Source: CADEFX01 sp963806735
Lineage (GTDB): Bacteria > Pseudomonadota > Alphaproteobacteria > Rhizobiales > Hyphomicrobiaceae
NCBI GenBank assembly: GCA_963806735.1
Contig: CAWEBE010000022.1
Location: forward strand, 62,001-126,000
Length of the DNA stretch: 64,000 nt
Reading direction: 5' to 3'
Shown here: piece after piece, positions 25,473-34,088 of the stretch
How positions within the stretch are numbered: position 1 is the stretch's first letter
Layout: each line of letters starts with the position of its first letter
Notes under the pieces: model-generated
What the model was told of the DNA's origin: nothing
Databases searched by the model: none
What the model saw: only the letters and a program-made list of their open reading frames with translations
Made by a program: the position numbers and the translations under genes

Positions 25473-26228
25473 ATGTCCAAATTGAAGGAACTCGTGCGGT
25501 CGGCGCAGTTCTTCACCCGACCACCAGCTGTTGTTTCAAGCGAAACCAAGATCGACATGCGCGGCTATTTCATTTGCGCGACACAGCGTTCGGGCAGCAA
25601 TTTCCTGTGCGACATGATCGCAGAGACTGGTCAGCTTGGAATCCCGCGCGAATACTTTAACGGCACGGCCAGGCGCGTGATCGATAACGACCCTTCCTAT
25701 CCTCTCGATGCGATAAGCCAAGTGCGCCGCATCTTGACGACTGGGGCGACGCCGAATGGCATTTACGCGGCCAAGGTGTTTCCAACGCACTACAGGCAAG
25801 CCGCGACCGCGGTGGACATCGGCCGCAGCCTTCCGGGCCTGCATTTTGTCTTTCTGCGCCGCCGTGACCTCCTGGGCCAAGCCATTTCTCTGGTCATCGC
25901 TAAGCAGACCGGCAAATGGCGGGCCTTCATGAAACCAGCACGGCCGCCGGTCTATGATCCAAAAGCCATCAGCAGCGCAATCGACGACCTCGTGCAAGAC
26001 ACTGCGGCGTGGCTTGCCTTCTTCGCGCGCCACAATATTGAGCAGATCGAGATCGTTTACGAGGATATGCGCGCCAATCCTCCTGGCGCGTTAAATGCGA
26101 TTGCGCGACATCTTGGACTGGGACCCGTCCAGCCTGGGCCGAGTGCAATCGATAAGCCGGTGCGGCCAGCCGAGGCTCACGAATGGCGGCAACGGTACGT
26201 GGCCGATATGGGTAGTCCTCTCGTTTGA
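25473..26228 (+). CDS. Stf0-family sulfotransferase
   Basis: Taking the ATG at 25473 (GGGGAG just upstream) gives 251 residues. GYFICATQRSGSNFLCDMIA at about residues 31-50 is the PAPS 5'-phosphosulfate loop in the form typical of Stf0 trehalose 2-sulfotransferase-like proteins, followed by ETGQLGIPREYF, also family-typical. Later PGLHFVFLRRRDLLGQAISL matches the 3'-phosphate-binding Arg/Ser region, and EIVYEDMRANPPG is the usual C-terminal segment. The enzyme would transfer sulfate from PAPS to a glycolipid or polysaccharide hydroxyl. Its place beside glycosyltransferase, aminotransferase and acyltransferase genes fits surface-sugar sulfation. Confidence 0.85.
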   Translation: MSKLKELVRSAQFFTRPPAVVSSETKIDMRGYFICATQRSGSNFLCDMIAETGQLGIPREYFNGTARRVIDNDPSYPLDAISQVRRILTTGATPNGIYAAKVFPTHYRQAATAVDIGRSLPGLHFVFLRRRDLLGQAISLVIAKQTGKWRAFMKPARPPVYDPKAISSAIDDLVQDTAAWLAFFARHNIEQIEIVYEDMRANPPGALNAIARHLGLGPVQPGPSAIDKPVRPAEAHEWRQRYVADMGSPLV

Positions 26229-26247
26229 ACCTGAAACATCTCGTGGC

Positions 26248-26272
26248 CAATGGGGCGGTTCGGGCCCCATTG
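26248..26272 (+). terminator. 9-bp hairpin after the sulfotransferase gene
   Basis: CAATGGGGC at 26248-26256 pairs perfectly with GCCCCATTG at 26264-26272 around a seven-base loop, starting 19 bases after the sulfotransferase stop. It could end both this transcript and the leftward small-protein transcript from 26400. No long T-run follows. Confidence 0.55.
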
Positions 26273-26325
26273 CTTATGAGTTCAGGCCTAGAGCCCTCGG
26301 CGGACGTCAGTGCCGGCGCCAGATT

Positions 26326-26400
26326 TCACTGGCTCAGCCAGTACATCGACGCCAGAGCAGCCAAAGCAAGTATTACGATGATCCACACGGTGCGACTCAT
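26326..26400 (-). CDS. 24-residue membrane microprotein
   Basis: An ATG at 26400 on the minus strand opens a 24-residue frame, starting MSRTVWIIVILALAALASMY and ending WLSQ, which is almost entirely one transmembrane helix with a basic N-terminus. A GAGG site lies nine bases upstream. It is far below usual annotation limits, and similar very short single-helix proteins are common but rarely annotated. It stands alone between the sulfotransferase gene and the LLM oxidoreductase gene. Function unknown. Confidence 0.45.
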   Translation of the reverse strand: MSRTVWIIVILALAALASMYWLSQ

Positions 26401-26608
26401 GATTGTCTGCCTCGCAATTGGAAACCAATCATAGATTCTGGACGCAATACATGCTCGGTCGAGTCGGGCCAATCCTACTCGTGCTGTGACACGCGATCAA
26501 AGCCATAGTTGGGCCGTTGCGTTGCAGATGTGCATCTGCCGGGCCAATTGGCGAACGCTATACGCCCTGATCGTCGGCTGGCGCGAGATGTGCGACGAGC
26601 TAGGGCAG

Positions 26609-27799
26609 CTAGCCGGCCAATGCCGTCTCGGCAGCTTTGGTGCCCTTGAACGCCGGCATGATTTCCTTGGCGAAGCGCTCGAGCTGTTCGAGGGCCACGG
26701 CTTCGGGCACGCCCACCGACAGGCTGACCGAGATGCGGTCGAGCGCCGGATACTTTGTCTCCAGTGCCTTCAGATGATCGACGATCTCCGCGGGGGAGCC
26801 GCACAGGAAACCGCCGGCTTTCACGGCATCCTCGATGCGTGGCAGTTTCGCCGTCGGGGCGCGCTTGGGATCGCGCATGATGCCGATCTGCTCCTCGGTC
26901 AAGGCGCGCACCAGTCGCAGCTCACCGAACATCTTCATGTTCTCCTCGTAATATTTCCCAGCCTCGCGCATGCCCTTTTCGCGGCTGTCGGCAATGTAGA
27001 AGTGAAACCCGAAGCAGAGCCGCTCGCCGAGCCCGATGGACATGCCGGTGCGCGCGTGCGCGGCTTGCCAGTCGAGCACTACTTTGTGCATGGCGCCGCC
27101 CTCGGCCGAGCCGCCGCCGACCATGCCCTGGATGCGGTGTTTGGCCATGAAGTCGAGCGCGCGGGTCGAGCCGCCCTGGATCGGCTGCCAGCATTCGACC
27201 GGCAGGTTGAAGGGACGTGGGACGAGGGTCAGCTCCTTCAACTCGTAGCCGCGGTAGGGGACGTTGGGTGGTAGCGTGTAGTGCTTGCCCTTGTGCGAGA
27301 AGCTTTCGTTATTGAAGGCCTTGAAGATGATGTCGACCTGCTCCTCGAACAGCTCGCGGTTGGCCTCTTGATCGATGAGCGGCGAGCCGAAGGTCTCCAC
27401 CTCGCGCGTGTGGTAGCCGCGGCCGACGCCGAAGGTCACCCGACCGCCGGTGAGGATGTCGACGGTGGCGAAGTCTTCCGCCAGCCGCAGCGGATGCCAC
27501 ATGGGCGTGATGTTGAAGCCGCAGCCGATCTTGAGATTGCGGGTGCGGTGGGCGAGGTGCAGCGCCATCAGCACGACGTTGGGGATGCACTCCGTGCCTT
27601 CGCGCTGGAAGTGGTGCTCCGCCATCCAGAAAGTGTGATAGCCGAGCCGGTCCATCAGCTTGGCCATGGCCTCCGCCTTGCTTAGCGCGGTGGCGAGATG
27701 GGCGTTGGGATAGCGCCGATCATTGACGGGCGTGCCGCTATAACCAACGTTGTCGAGGTCGGCATGGCCGGCATAGAGGCTGTCGAACTTGGTGATCAT
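26609..27799 (-). CDS. LLM-class (luciferase-like) flavin-dependent oxidoreductase
   Basis: The 396-residue protein has the bacterial luciferase-like TIM barrel: MAEHHFQREGTECIPNVV (the AEHHF motif of this class), LKIGCGFNITPMWHPLRLAEDFATVDILTGGR, and GVGRGYHTREVETFG. A central insertion and the C-terminal AGGFLCGSPAEIVDHLKAL helix pair are family-typical. These enzymes use FMNH2 or F420 to oxidise small organic molecules in the cytoplasm. A poly-T stretch lies just upstream at about 27820. It heads a region of catabolic genes; the nearest is divergent and encodes an amidohydrolase, so a shared regulator region at 27800-27991 is plausible. Confidence 0.9.
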   Translation of the reverse strand: MITKFDSLYAGHADLDNVGYSGTPVNDRRYPNAHLATALSKAEAMAKLMDRLGYHTFWMAEHHFQREGTECIPNVVLMALHLAHRTRNLKIGCGFNITPMWHPLRLAEDFATVDILTGGRVTFGVGRGYHTREVETFGSPLIDQEANRELFEEQVDIIFKAFNNESFSHKGKHYTLPPNVPYRGYELKELTLVPRPFNLPVECWQPIQGGSTRALDFMAKHRIQGMVGGGSAEGGAMHKVVLDWQAAHARTGMSIGLGERLCFGFHFYIADSREKGMREAGKYYEENMKMFGELRLVRALTEEQIGIMRDPKRAPTAKLPRIEDAVKAGGFLCGSPAEIVDHLKALETKYPALDRISVSLSVGVPEAVALEQLERFAKEIMPAFKGTKAAETALAG

Positions 27800-27991
27800 G
27801 GCGCGCTTCCTCCGCGGGAGTTTTTTTTATCTTTGATCGACAGCGTAGCGCACGTGCATCGCGAAGCAAGGCTTGATCCCGCTCACGGGTCGAGAAGCTG
27901 CTTGTCTCCAACTGGGCAAGTCCCATCTCACGACCCAGCGGAAGGGCCGCGCGGCATTGTAAAGTAGGCAGACATTCGGCAGGAGAAGGCC

Positions 27992-28807
27992 ATGCGGATC
28001 ATCGACGCGCAAATTCATCTCTGGACGAAAGGCACCGTCGTGCCGCCGCACCGAACAACGCCCTACCTGCTCGAGGAGGCGTTGCGCGACATGGATGCCG
28101 CTGGTGTGCACGGCGCGATCCTGCACCCCCCAAGCTGGGACGAGGATTCCAATGCGCAGGCCATCGAGGCCGCGCGCCTGCATCCGGACCGCTTCGCCAT
28201 CCTCGGCCGCATTCCGCTCGATCAGCCGGACAAGCGCGGGCTGATCGAAACCTGGAAGCAGCAACCCGGAATGCGCGGGCTGCGCTACGCGTTTCTCGAG
28301 CCACACATGAAGTCCTGGCCGACGGATGGGACCATGGATTGGCTGTGGCCGGCGGCGGAACGCCTCGGCTTGCCAGTGGCGCTCCTGGCCGGCGACTTCC
28401 TGCCGCTCGTCGGCACGATTGCCGAACGGCATCCGGGCCTGCGTCTCATCATCGATCATTTCGGCATCGTGCGTGGCAATATGGATGAGGCGGCGTTCGC
28501 CAACATGCCCCAGCTTGTCGCGCTAGCGAAGCACCCCAACATTGCGGTCAAAGTCACGGGCGGGCCGCAATACGTGACCGACGGCTATCCCTTCAAAAGC
28601 CTGCAGCCGCGCTATCGCGCCATCTACGATGCCTTCGGCCCTCGGCGCATGTTCTGGGGCACCGACATCACGCGCATGCCGTGTAGTTGGAAGGCATGCG
28701 TTACGGCATTTGCTGAGCAAACGTGGCTGCCCGAAGCCGACAAGGCGCTCATCATGGGACGGGCGATGGCCGATTGGATCGGCTGGGAGCGCAAGGACTG
28801 GGATTGA
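27992..28807 (+). CDS. Amidohydrolase-2 family metal-dependent hydrolase (PDC lactonase-like)
   Basis: The 271-residue protein begins with IIDAQIHLW, the first metal-binding strand (His) of amidohydrolase-2 family TIM barrels. It continues with ILHPPSWDEDSNAQAIEAA, GRIPLDQPDKRGLIETW, a second histidine in LIIDHFG, and a catalytic Asp in FWGTDITR. This is the pattern of 2-pyrone-4,6-dicarboxylate lactonase and related hydrolases. An AGGAGAAGG site precedes the ATG. It would act in the cytoplasm on a cyclic ester or a carboxylate. Whether it works with the divergent LLM oxidoreductase or with the downstream genes is not shown. Confidence 0.87.
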   Translation: MRIIDAQIHLWTKGTVVPPHRTTPYLLEEALRDMDAAGVHGAILHPPSWDEDSNAQAIEAARLHPDRFAILGRIPLDQPDKRGLIETWKQQPGMRGLRYAFLEPHMKSWPTDGTMDWLWPAAERLGLPVALLAGDFLPLVGTIAERHPGLRLIIDHFGIVRGNMDEAAFANMPQLVALAKHPNIAVKVTGGPQYVTDGYPFKSLQPRYRAIYDAFGPRRMFWGTDITRMPCSWKACVTAFAEQTWLPEADKALIMGRAMADWIGWERKDWD

Positions 28808-28896
28808 GGGGGCGGCTCAGCACACACCTTGACGGTTCCAGATCTCGATCCCAGGTGTCGGTGGCGGAGTTCCCGCAGTCATACCAGGAGTGAATC

Positions 28897-29295
28897 ATGG
28901 CTGACGTCATCCCGAAGCAATACCTCGACCTGTTCGACAAGAAGGCCTTCGGCAATCTCGGCACTACCATGCAGGACGGCAGCCCGCAGGTAACCCCGGT
29001 TTGGGTCGACTATGACGGCACGCATGTGCGCTTCAACTCGGCGCTCGGGCGCGTCAAGGACAAGAATGTGCGCCGTGATCCGCGCGTCTCCATAGCCCTC
29101 CTGGACCCGGAAAATCCCTATCGCTACCTGGAAATCCGCGGCCGGGTCGTCGAGATCACCGAGGACGGCGCCGACGGCCATATCGATGCGCTGGCGAAGA
29201 AATATCTGGGCAAGGACAAATATCCATTTCGCAAGTCCGGCGAGGTCCGCGTCACCTACAAGGTGGCGCCGGAGAAAGTCAGCGCCATGGGCTGA
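28897..29295 (+). CDS. PPOX-class F420/FMN-dependent oxidoreductase, pyridoxamine oxidase-like
   Basis: This 132-residue protein has the split-barrel flavin-binding fold: LGTTMQDGSPQVTPVWVDYDG, FNSALGRVKDKNVRRDPRVS, then YRYLEIRGRVVEI. The wording matches PPOX-class F420-dependent family proteins, which reduce or oxidise small molecules with F420 or FMN. It has no signal peptide and is at the normal family length. The gene lies 89 bases after the amidohydrolase on the same strand. The true cofactor cannot be decided from sequence; F420 is not established for most Hyphomicrobiales. Confidence 0.85.
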   Translation: MADVIPKQYLDLFDKKAFGNLGTTMQDGSPQVTPVWVDYDGTHVRFNSALGRVKDKNVRRDPRVSIALLDPENPYRYLEIRGRVVEITEDGADGHIDALAKKYLGKDKYPFRKSGEVRVTYKVAPEKVSAMG

Positions 29296-29483
29296 ATTTC
29301 TCGGGCGAAGGCAAGGCAGCGGCAAGGCACCCTCCCGGCCGGCTTGCCCGTCCTCCAGTCGATCGTCCCGTCCTATTTGCGCCGCGGCGGCATAGTCACT
29401 AGCATTGTGACCGATGCTGGTGGGCCTTTTGCCCCGCCATAGCGAACGGCTCAGCACGACGGTCGATACGGGAGGGCGCCTGA

Positions 29484-30554
29484 ATGGGCAAAAAGTACAA
29501 TATTCTTGGCATGGGTGCGTCCTACGGGTCGCTGCTCGCCAGCAAGCTGCTGATGGCCGGGCACTCGGTGAAGCTCATCTGCCTGCCGGCCGAGGCGGAG
29601 CTGATCAACAAGGAAGGCGCCATCGTGCGCATGCCCGTCAAAGGCCGCGACGGGCTTGTTGAGATCAACACTCAGAAACTGCCGGGCAAGCTGACGGCCG
29701 GCGGCCCTGCCAGCGTCAATCCCAAAGACTATGACCTCGTGGCGCTGGCGATGCAGGAGCCGCAGTATCGCTCACCCGGCGTGCGCGAACTGCTGGATGC
29801 GGTCGCGAAATCCAAAGTGCCGTGCATGTCGATCATGAACATGCCGCCGCTGCCCTATCTCAAGCGCATTCCCGGTCTCGATACCCAGCCCTGTCGCGCC
29901 GCCTTCACGGACGCCACAGTCTGGGACAGCTTCGATCCGGAGCTGCTGACATTGTGCAGCCCGGACCCGCAGGCGTTCCGGCCGCCCGAGGACAAGGTCA
30001 ACGTGCTGCAGGTGCGCCTGCCGACCAACTTCAAGTCGGCGCGTTTCGGCTCGGATGCGAACACCGCGATCCTGCGCGATCTTGAGGCCGACGTCGAAGC
30101 GGCACGGTTCGATACCGGCAAGGAGAAGATCGAGCTGCCAGTGAAGCTCAAGGTGCATGACTCCATCTTCGTACCGCTGGCGAAGTGGAGCATGCTGCTG
30201 GCCGGCAACTATCGCTGCGTGCAGAAGGACGGCATGCGCTCCATCAAGGAGGCCGTGCACACAGACCTGGAGACGTCGCGCTCAGTGTACAACTGGGTAG
30301 TGAAGCTGTGCACCACGCTTGGCGCCGACGAGAAGGACTTGGTGCCGTTCGAAAAGTACGCCAATGCGGCATTGTCGCTGGTAACCCCGTCGTCGGCGGC
30401 GCGCGCGCTCGCCAACGGCGCGCCCAACATCGAGCGTGTGGACCGGTTGGTGCAGACCATCGCCGCGCAAAAGGGCATGCGGTTGGACGCAATCGATCAG
30501 ACGGTCGCTTTGGTCGACAGCTGGGTCGAGCGCAACCGCAAGAAAGCGTCTTAA
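29484..30554 (+). CDS. Ketopantoate reductase-like (ApbA/PanE family) dehydrogenase
   Basis: The 356-residue product opens with a Rossmann NAD(P) motif, YNILGMGASYGSLLASKL, and continues with AMQEPQYRSPGVREL and the C-terminal helical domain of ApbA/PanE proteins (HDSIFVPLAKWSMLLAGNYRC and later KGMRLDAIDQTVALVDSW). At 356 residues it is about 50 longer than PanE, so it is a paralogue rather than the pantothenate enzyme itself. A GGAGG site precedes the ATG. The gene is convergent with an isomerase/epimerase gene, with 18 bases between stops. The substrate is probably a 2-keto acid or hydroxy acid. Confidence 0.75.
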   Translation: MGKKYNILGMGASYGSLLASKLLMAGHSVKLICLPAEAELINKEGAIVRMPVKGRDGLVEINTQKLPGKLTAGGPASVNPKDYDLVALAMQEPQYRSPGVRELLDAVAKSKVPCMSIMNMPPLPYLKRIPGLDTQPCRAAFTDATVWDSFDPELLTLCSPDPQAFRPPEDKVNVLQVRLPTNFKSARFGSDANTAILRDLEADVEAARFDTGKEKIELPVKLKVHDSIFVPLAKWSMLLAGNYRCVQKDGMRSIKEAVHTDLETSRSVYNWVVKLCTTLGADEKDLVPFEKYANAALSLVTPSSAARALANGAPNIERVDRLVQTIAAQKGMRLDAIDQTVALVDSWVERNRKKAS

Positions 30555-30572
30555 ACGAGCTGATCGTTGTGG

Positions 30573-31382
30573 TCAGCCGTGACCCGCGCCGAGAGCCTGG
30601 GCCATGGCTGCATGCGCGCGTCGGGCGCGTTCGGCGAATGACAAGTGTGCGCAGCGCGGATTGGGGGCCTCGATGGCCACCGGCGTGTCGTCCGGCAAGG
30701 CGGCCAGAAACTCTCGCACGGGCAGCGCTCCTGCGCCGGGATAGAGACGATCGCCGCGGGCCTCGCGGCGCATTTCGTCGACTGTCTTTGGGATGGCGGC
30801 TGGTGCGTCGCAGACATGGGCGAAGTGCACGAGTGCAGGTGAGACCTGCGCCAGGTCGGCCGGACTGCCACCCGAGCGACTCAAGTGTAGCAGGTCGATA
30901 AGTAAGCCGGCGTTTGACGCACCGGCCGCGTTCACGATCTGAAGTGCATCGGCGAGGCGTGCGACGTGCGTGTAGGGAATGAACTCCAGCGCGGGCTTCA
31001 GGTCGAACTCAGCGGCTAGCGCGCATAGCCGCGCGAAGTTGCCGATGGCCCGTGCTCGATCTGGATCGTAGCAGATGACAACCAGATAGCGCGCGCCCAG
31101 CTCGGCCCCGAGCGCGAAGGCGGGCCTGCATTCCTCCACACAGAAGTCCGGTGCCATCCAGAACGCCTCGACATCGAGCACCTTGACACCCGTGGCGGCC
31201 AGCCGCTGCTCGACCTCACGTTCGGCCTGCGCGTCGCCGATGATCGAGCGCCATGCCGGATCGGGTGTTGGTGGTACAATCCGCAAGCCCACATGACTGA
31301 AGCCCGATGCGGACGCCGCATCGATCAGCTCGAGCGGGGTGGCGTCCAGCATGGTCAGGTGGGCGAGCGAGATGGGCCTCAT
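30573..31382 (-). CDS. Sugar phosphate isomerase/epimerase-like TIM-barrel protein
   Basis: The 269-residue protein is an AP-endonuclease-2-fold TIM barrel: ISLAHLTMLDATPLELIDAA, GFSHVGLRI, then metal ligands spread as expected (Glu in PALEFIPYTHV, Asp and His in LLIDLLHLSRSG, His in HFAHVCDAP, Glu in PVAIEAPNP). Family members isomerise or epimerise sugars, inositols and hydroxypyruvate, or act as hydrolases. It lies 33 bases after the TauD-like gene on the same strand and is probably translated from that mRNA. Confidence 0.85.
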   Translation of the reverse strand: MRPISLAHLTMLDATPLELIDAASASGFSHVGLRIVPPTPDPAWRSIIGDAQAEREVEQRLAATGVKVLDVEAFWMAPDFCVEECRPAFALGAELGARYLVVICYDPDRARAIGNFARLCALAAEFDLKPALEFIPYTHVARLADALQIVNAAGASNAGLLIDLLHLSRSGGSPADLAQVSPALVHFAHVCDAPAAIPKTVDEMRREARGDRLYPGAGALPVREFLAALPDDTPVAIEAPNPRCAHLSFAERARRAHAAMAQALGAGHG

Positions 31383-31415
31383 TGCAATTGCTTGCCTGTA
31401 AGCGGCTCCACAACG

Positions 31416-32261
31416 TCACGCCACGCGCGTGCCGCAGACCTGCGTGCGTCGCATCACGCGCCGGAACGGGCCGGCGTCGTGAATGGCCAGGTGCTTGCAG
31501 ACCCGGTTGTCCCAGAACGCGATCGAGCCGGTTTCCCAGCGGAAGCGGCAGGTGAATTCGGGGCGGTGCCCGTGCTCCATCAGGAATTCGAGCAGCGGCT
31601 TGCTCTCCGCCTCGGTCATGCCCTCGAAGCCGATGGTGTAGGAGTGATTGACATAGAGCAGCTTGCGCCCAGTCTCGGGATGCGTCGCCACCACCGGATG
31701 CGTGCTGACGGTCTCGCGCCAGTTGGCGTCCTCGCGCACCTTGGTCGAGCGCTGTGCGTTCATGGCCGCTGCCGGGCCGGCGACCTTGCGATCCGAGTGC
31801 AGGGCCTTGAGGCCGCCGATCATCTTCTTCATGCCGTCTGACAGCGCCTCGTAGGCTTGGTATTGATTTGCGAACAGCGTGTCGCCGCCATAGGGCGGCA
31901 CCTCGATGGCGTAGAGGATGGCGCCCATGGGCGGCTCGGCAACCATGGTGGTGTCGGCATGCCATTCCTCGCCGACGATCTTCTTGTCGCCGGGCTCGCG
32001 CGTGATCTGGATCACCTCGGGGTCGGCCTGCATGCCCTTGTAGTTGGGGTGGATGAAAAGCTTGCCGAACCGGCGCGAAAACGCCTTGTGGCGCTCGGTA
32101 TCGAGCTTCTGGTCACGAAAAAAGATGACGCAGTGGTCGAGCAGCGCCTGGCGGATGTCGCCGATGGTGCGATCGTCGAGGTCCTCGCTGACGTCGACGC
32201 CGTGAATCTCGGCGCCGATGCTGCCGGCGATCGGCCGGACCTCGATCTGGCTGTTGCGCAT
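31416..32261 (-). CDS. TauD/TfdA-family 2-oxoglutarate/Fe(II) dioxygenase
   Basis: With a strong GGAGGAG site five bases before the ATG at 32261, the product is 281 residues. The iron ligands are the HxD pair in GEEWHADTTMV and the distal His in DNRVCKHLAIHD, with the 2-oxoglutarate-binding Arg in PFRRVMRR. The N-terminal VRPIAGSIGAEIHGVDVSEDL is the classical TauD opening. These enzymes hydroxylate sulfonates, phenoxy acids or similar compounds, releasing CO2 and succinate. It is probably in an operon with the downstream sugar isomerase-like gene. Substrate unknown. Confidence 0.92.
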   Translation of the reverse strand: MRNSQIEVRPIAGSIGAEIHGVDVSEDLDDRTIGDIRQALLDHCVIFFRDQKLDTERHKAFSRRFGKLFIHPNYKGMQADPEVIQITREPGDKKIVGEEWHADTTMVAEPPMGAILYAIEVPPYGGDTLFANQYQAYEALSDGMKKMIGGLKALHSDRKVAGPAAAMNAQRSTKVREDANWRETVSTHPVVATHPETGRKLLYVNHSYTIGFEGMTEAESKPLLEFLMEHGHRPEFTCRFRWETGSIAFWDNRVCKHLAIHDAGPFRRVMRRTQVCGTRVA

Positions 32262-32523
32262 GGGTCTCCTCCGTCCGTGGTTTTGCTTGTTCTTCATGTC
32301 CGCTGCGGTGTAGCGGCGCAAAGTCTCCTCAAAAGGCTATGGCCTGTCGCTCGCCGGCGCAACAGGCGCCACGGCGTTTCACATCCTCGCGCTGTTACCC
32401 AGGCAATTTGAGATCCTTATCGTTTGCATCCAAACATCTCATTTGCGCAATGGGCGCCTCCGACCTATCTCCCGCCTGCCGAAACAAGCACGACAAGAGA
32501 GCCGAACCCCCTAGGGGATGACC

Positions 32524-33084
32524 ATGAGCACAGAAATTCTGATCCGGCTGGCTGGTCTGGCCGACAGGGACGAGCTGAGAGCCATGCAGGCTAAGTCCTT
32601 CCGTGAACTCGGAGCAGCCTGCTACGAGCGGAGCGTGATCGAGGCCTTCATCAGCGTTATCGGCACTATGGATGACAGCCTGCTGGAGCAGGGCACATAC
32701 TATGCGGCCGTGGCCGGCGGTGCGATTGTCGGCTGCGGCGGCTGGTCGGACCGCACGTCTGGTTACGCCGTGCACGCGGTCGAAGCGAGTGGCCGCGCTC
32801 AGGTGGGAAAGGCTACCGTGCGCAGCATCTTCGTGCATCCGGCCTGGGTACGGCGCGGGATAGCGAGCACGATCATGGGGCTTATCGAAGCTGGGATTGC
32901 CGCCGCCGGATTCCGAACCGCATCCCTCACGGCGACCCTGTCGGGAGTGCCGCTCTATCATCGGCTCGGCTACTGCCCCACGCAGCCGGTCGCGCTCGGC
33001 CTGCCGGAAGGCCTGACCTTCGTCGGGATCGCCATGACCAAGAACCTGACCGCGGCTGGTCCGATCACAGCCAAGGCGGCATGA
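32524..33084 (+). CDS. GNAT-family N-acetyltransferase
   Basis: An AGGGG site seven bases upstream supports the ATG at 32524; another ATG lies six bases earlier. The 186-residue protein shows the acetyl-CoA binding motif A in VRSIFVHPAWVRRGIASTIM (RRGIAS is the pyrophosphate loop), a preceding AGGAIVGCGGW strand, and LYHRLGYCPTQPV near the C-terminus. The sequence resembles small GNATs that acetylate amines or protein N-termini. It is convergent with the DUF1194 gene. No specific substrate is evident. Confidence 0.88.
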   Translation: MSTEILIRLAGLADRDELRAMQAKSFRELGAACYERSVIEAFISVIGTMDDSLLEQGTYYAAVAGGAIVGCGGWSDRTSGYAVHAVEASGRAQVGKATVRSIFVHPAWVRRGIASTIMGLIEAGIAAAGFRTASLTATLSGVPLYHRLGYCPTQPVALGLPEGLTFVGIAMTKNLTAAGPITAKAA

Positions 33085-33100
33085 CGGGTCACATGGCCTG

Positions 33101-33856
33101 TCACTCCCACGCGCCGGTGGGAGCCGGGCCCGGACCGAGCGCAATCTCCTTGATCAGCTTGCTCAGGATGGAGCGGCCGAAGGCCTCATGCCCTTCGGCC
33201 GCCAGGGCGAAAGCGCCCGGACCGCCGATGACGTTGTCCTCATAATACTTGAGCAGCCCGCCCGGCGGATGCGTGTGCATGGGATTGGTGGGCAATGGGA
33301 TCGCGCTCAGTATGGCCAGACCGTTGATCGTGATGCCCTGCCGTAGCGCGTCATCGCGAGCCTCTAAGATATCGCGGCCGATATTGTTCGTGCCGTCGCC
33401 CGAGACATCTATCACGCGCCGCGACGCAGCGAACGGACTGCGCGCGAACTGCCGCACGGAATAGTCGATGGCCGCACTGATCGAAGTGCGCTCCATGAAG
33501 GCGCGGGGTGCTGAAAGAATGCGGTCCGCAAAAGCGCGGGCTTCCTCCGGGGTACCGATCGAGGTCCAGTCCACTGCCACGGTCTGCGCATGTGCTCCCG
33601 ACCATTCGACGAAGCAGATGGCGATGCGGCTGGTCTCGGTGGACTGGATGGCGGCAATCACCTTGGGATTTGTCATGGCCGCGGCGTAACCCTCCCGCTG
33701 CAGCTTGAACTTCTCGGCGTCGACGCTGCGCGAAATATCGGCGGCGAGCACCAGCAGCAACTCGACGCGCTCCTCGGCCATGGCCGGACTGCCGAGGCGA
33801 GTGTCCGCGGCCAGGGTTGCCAGGCATACGGCGGCGACCAGCATCCACTTGCGCAT
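33101..33856 (-). CDS. DUF1194 von Willebrand factor A-like exported protein
   Basis: Taking the ATG at 33856 gives 251 residues with a signal peptide (RKWMLVAAVCLATLAADTRL, cleavage after AMA). The VWA-like domain shows the MIDAS-type metal site DISRSVDAEKF, then IAICFVEWSGAHAQTVAVDWT, and VIDVSGDGTNNIGRDI with a second acidic loop, matching the DUF1194 family of periplasmic proteins. The function of DUF1194 is not established; metal-dependent protein-protein binding is likely. It is divergent from nuoA with a 230-base gap that should hold both promoters. Confidence 0.85.
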   Translation of the reverse strand: MRKWMLVAAVCLATLAADTRLGSPAMAEERVELLLVLAADISRSVDAEKFKLQREGYAAAMTNPKVIAAIQSTETSRIAICFVEWSGAHAQTVAVDWTSIGTPEEARAFADRILSAPRAFMERTSISAAIDYSVRQFARSPFAASRRVIDVSGDGTNNIGRDILEARDDALRQGITINGLAILSAIPLPTNPMHTHPPGGLLKYYEDNVIGGPGAFALAAEGHEAFGRSILSKLIKEIALGPGPAPTGAWE

Positions 33857-34088
33857 GGCGGAACACTCCACTTGCGGTGCAATGGTGCGACGTAGTGATG
33901 AGTTGAGCGCGGTTCAGGGCAGCCGGCAAGGGCGTTGATCGCCGAAAGCAATCGGGTGCGAACGCCGGGCGGGCTTCTTGCCGCAATCTCGGCACCCCGG
34001 GGTTGCGTGGTGCAACCGGCTGGGCTAACACCGCATTGTCCGATTTGATGCGGGCCAACAGGCTCGTGCCGAGGCCGCCCCGGTTGCC

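Noticed and set aside
26225..26434. A 69-residue plus-strand frame overlapping the microprotein locus
   Set aside because: It starts with TTG, crosses a perfect hairpin and has no ribosome binding site or family resemblance.
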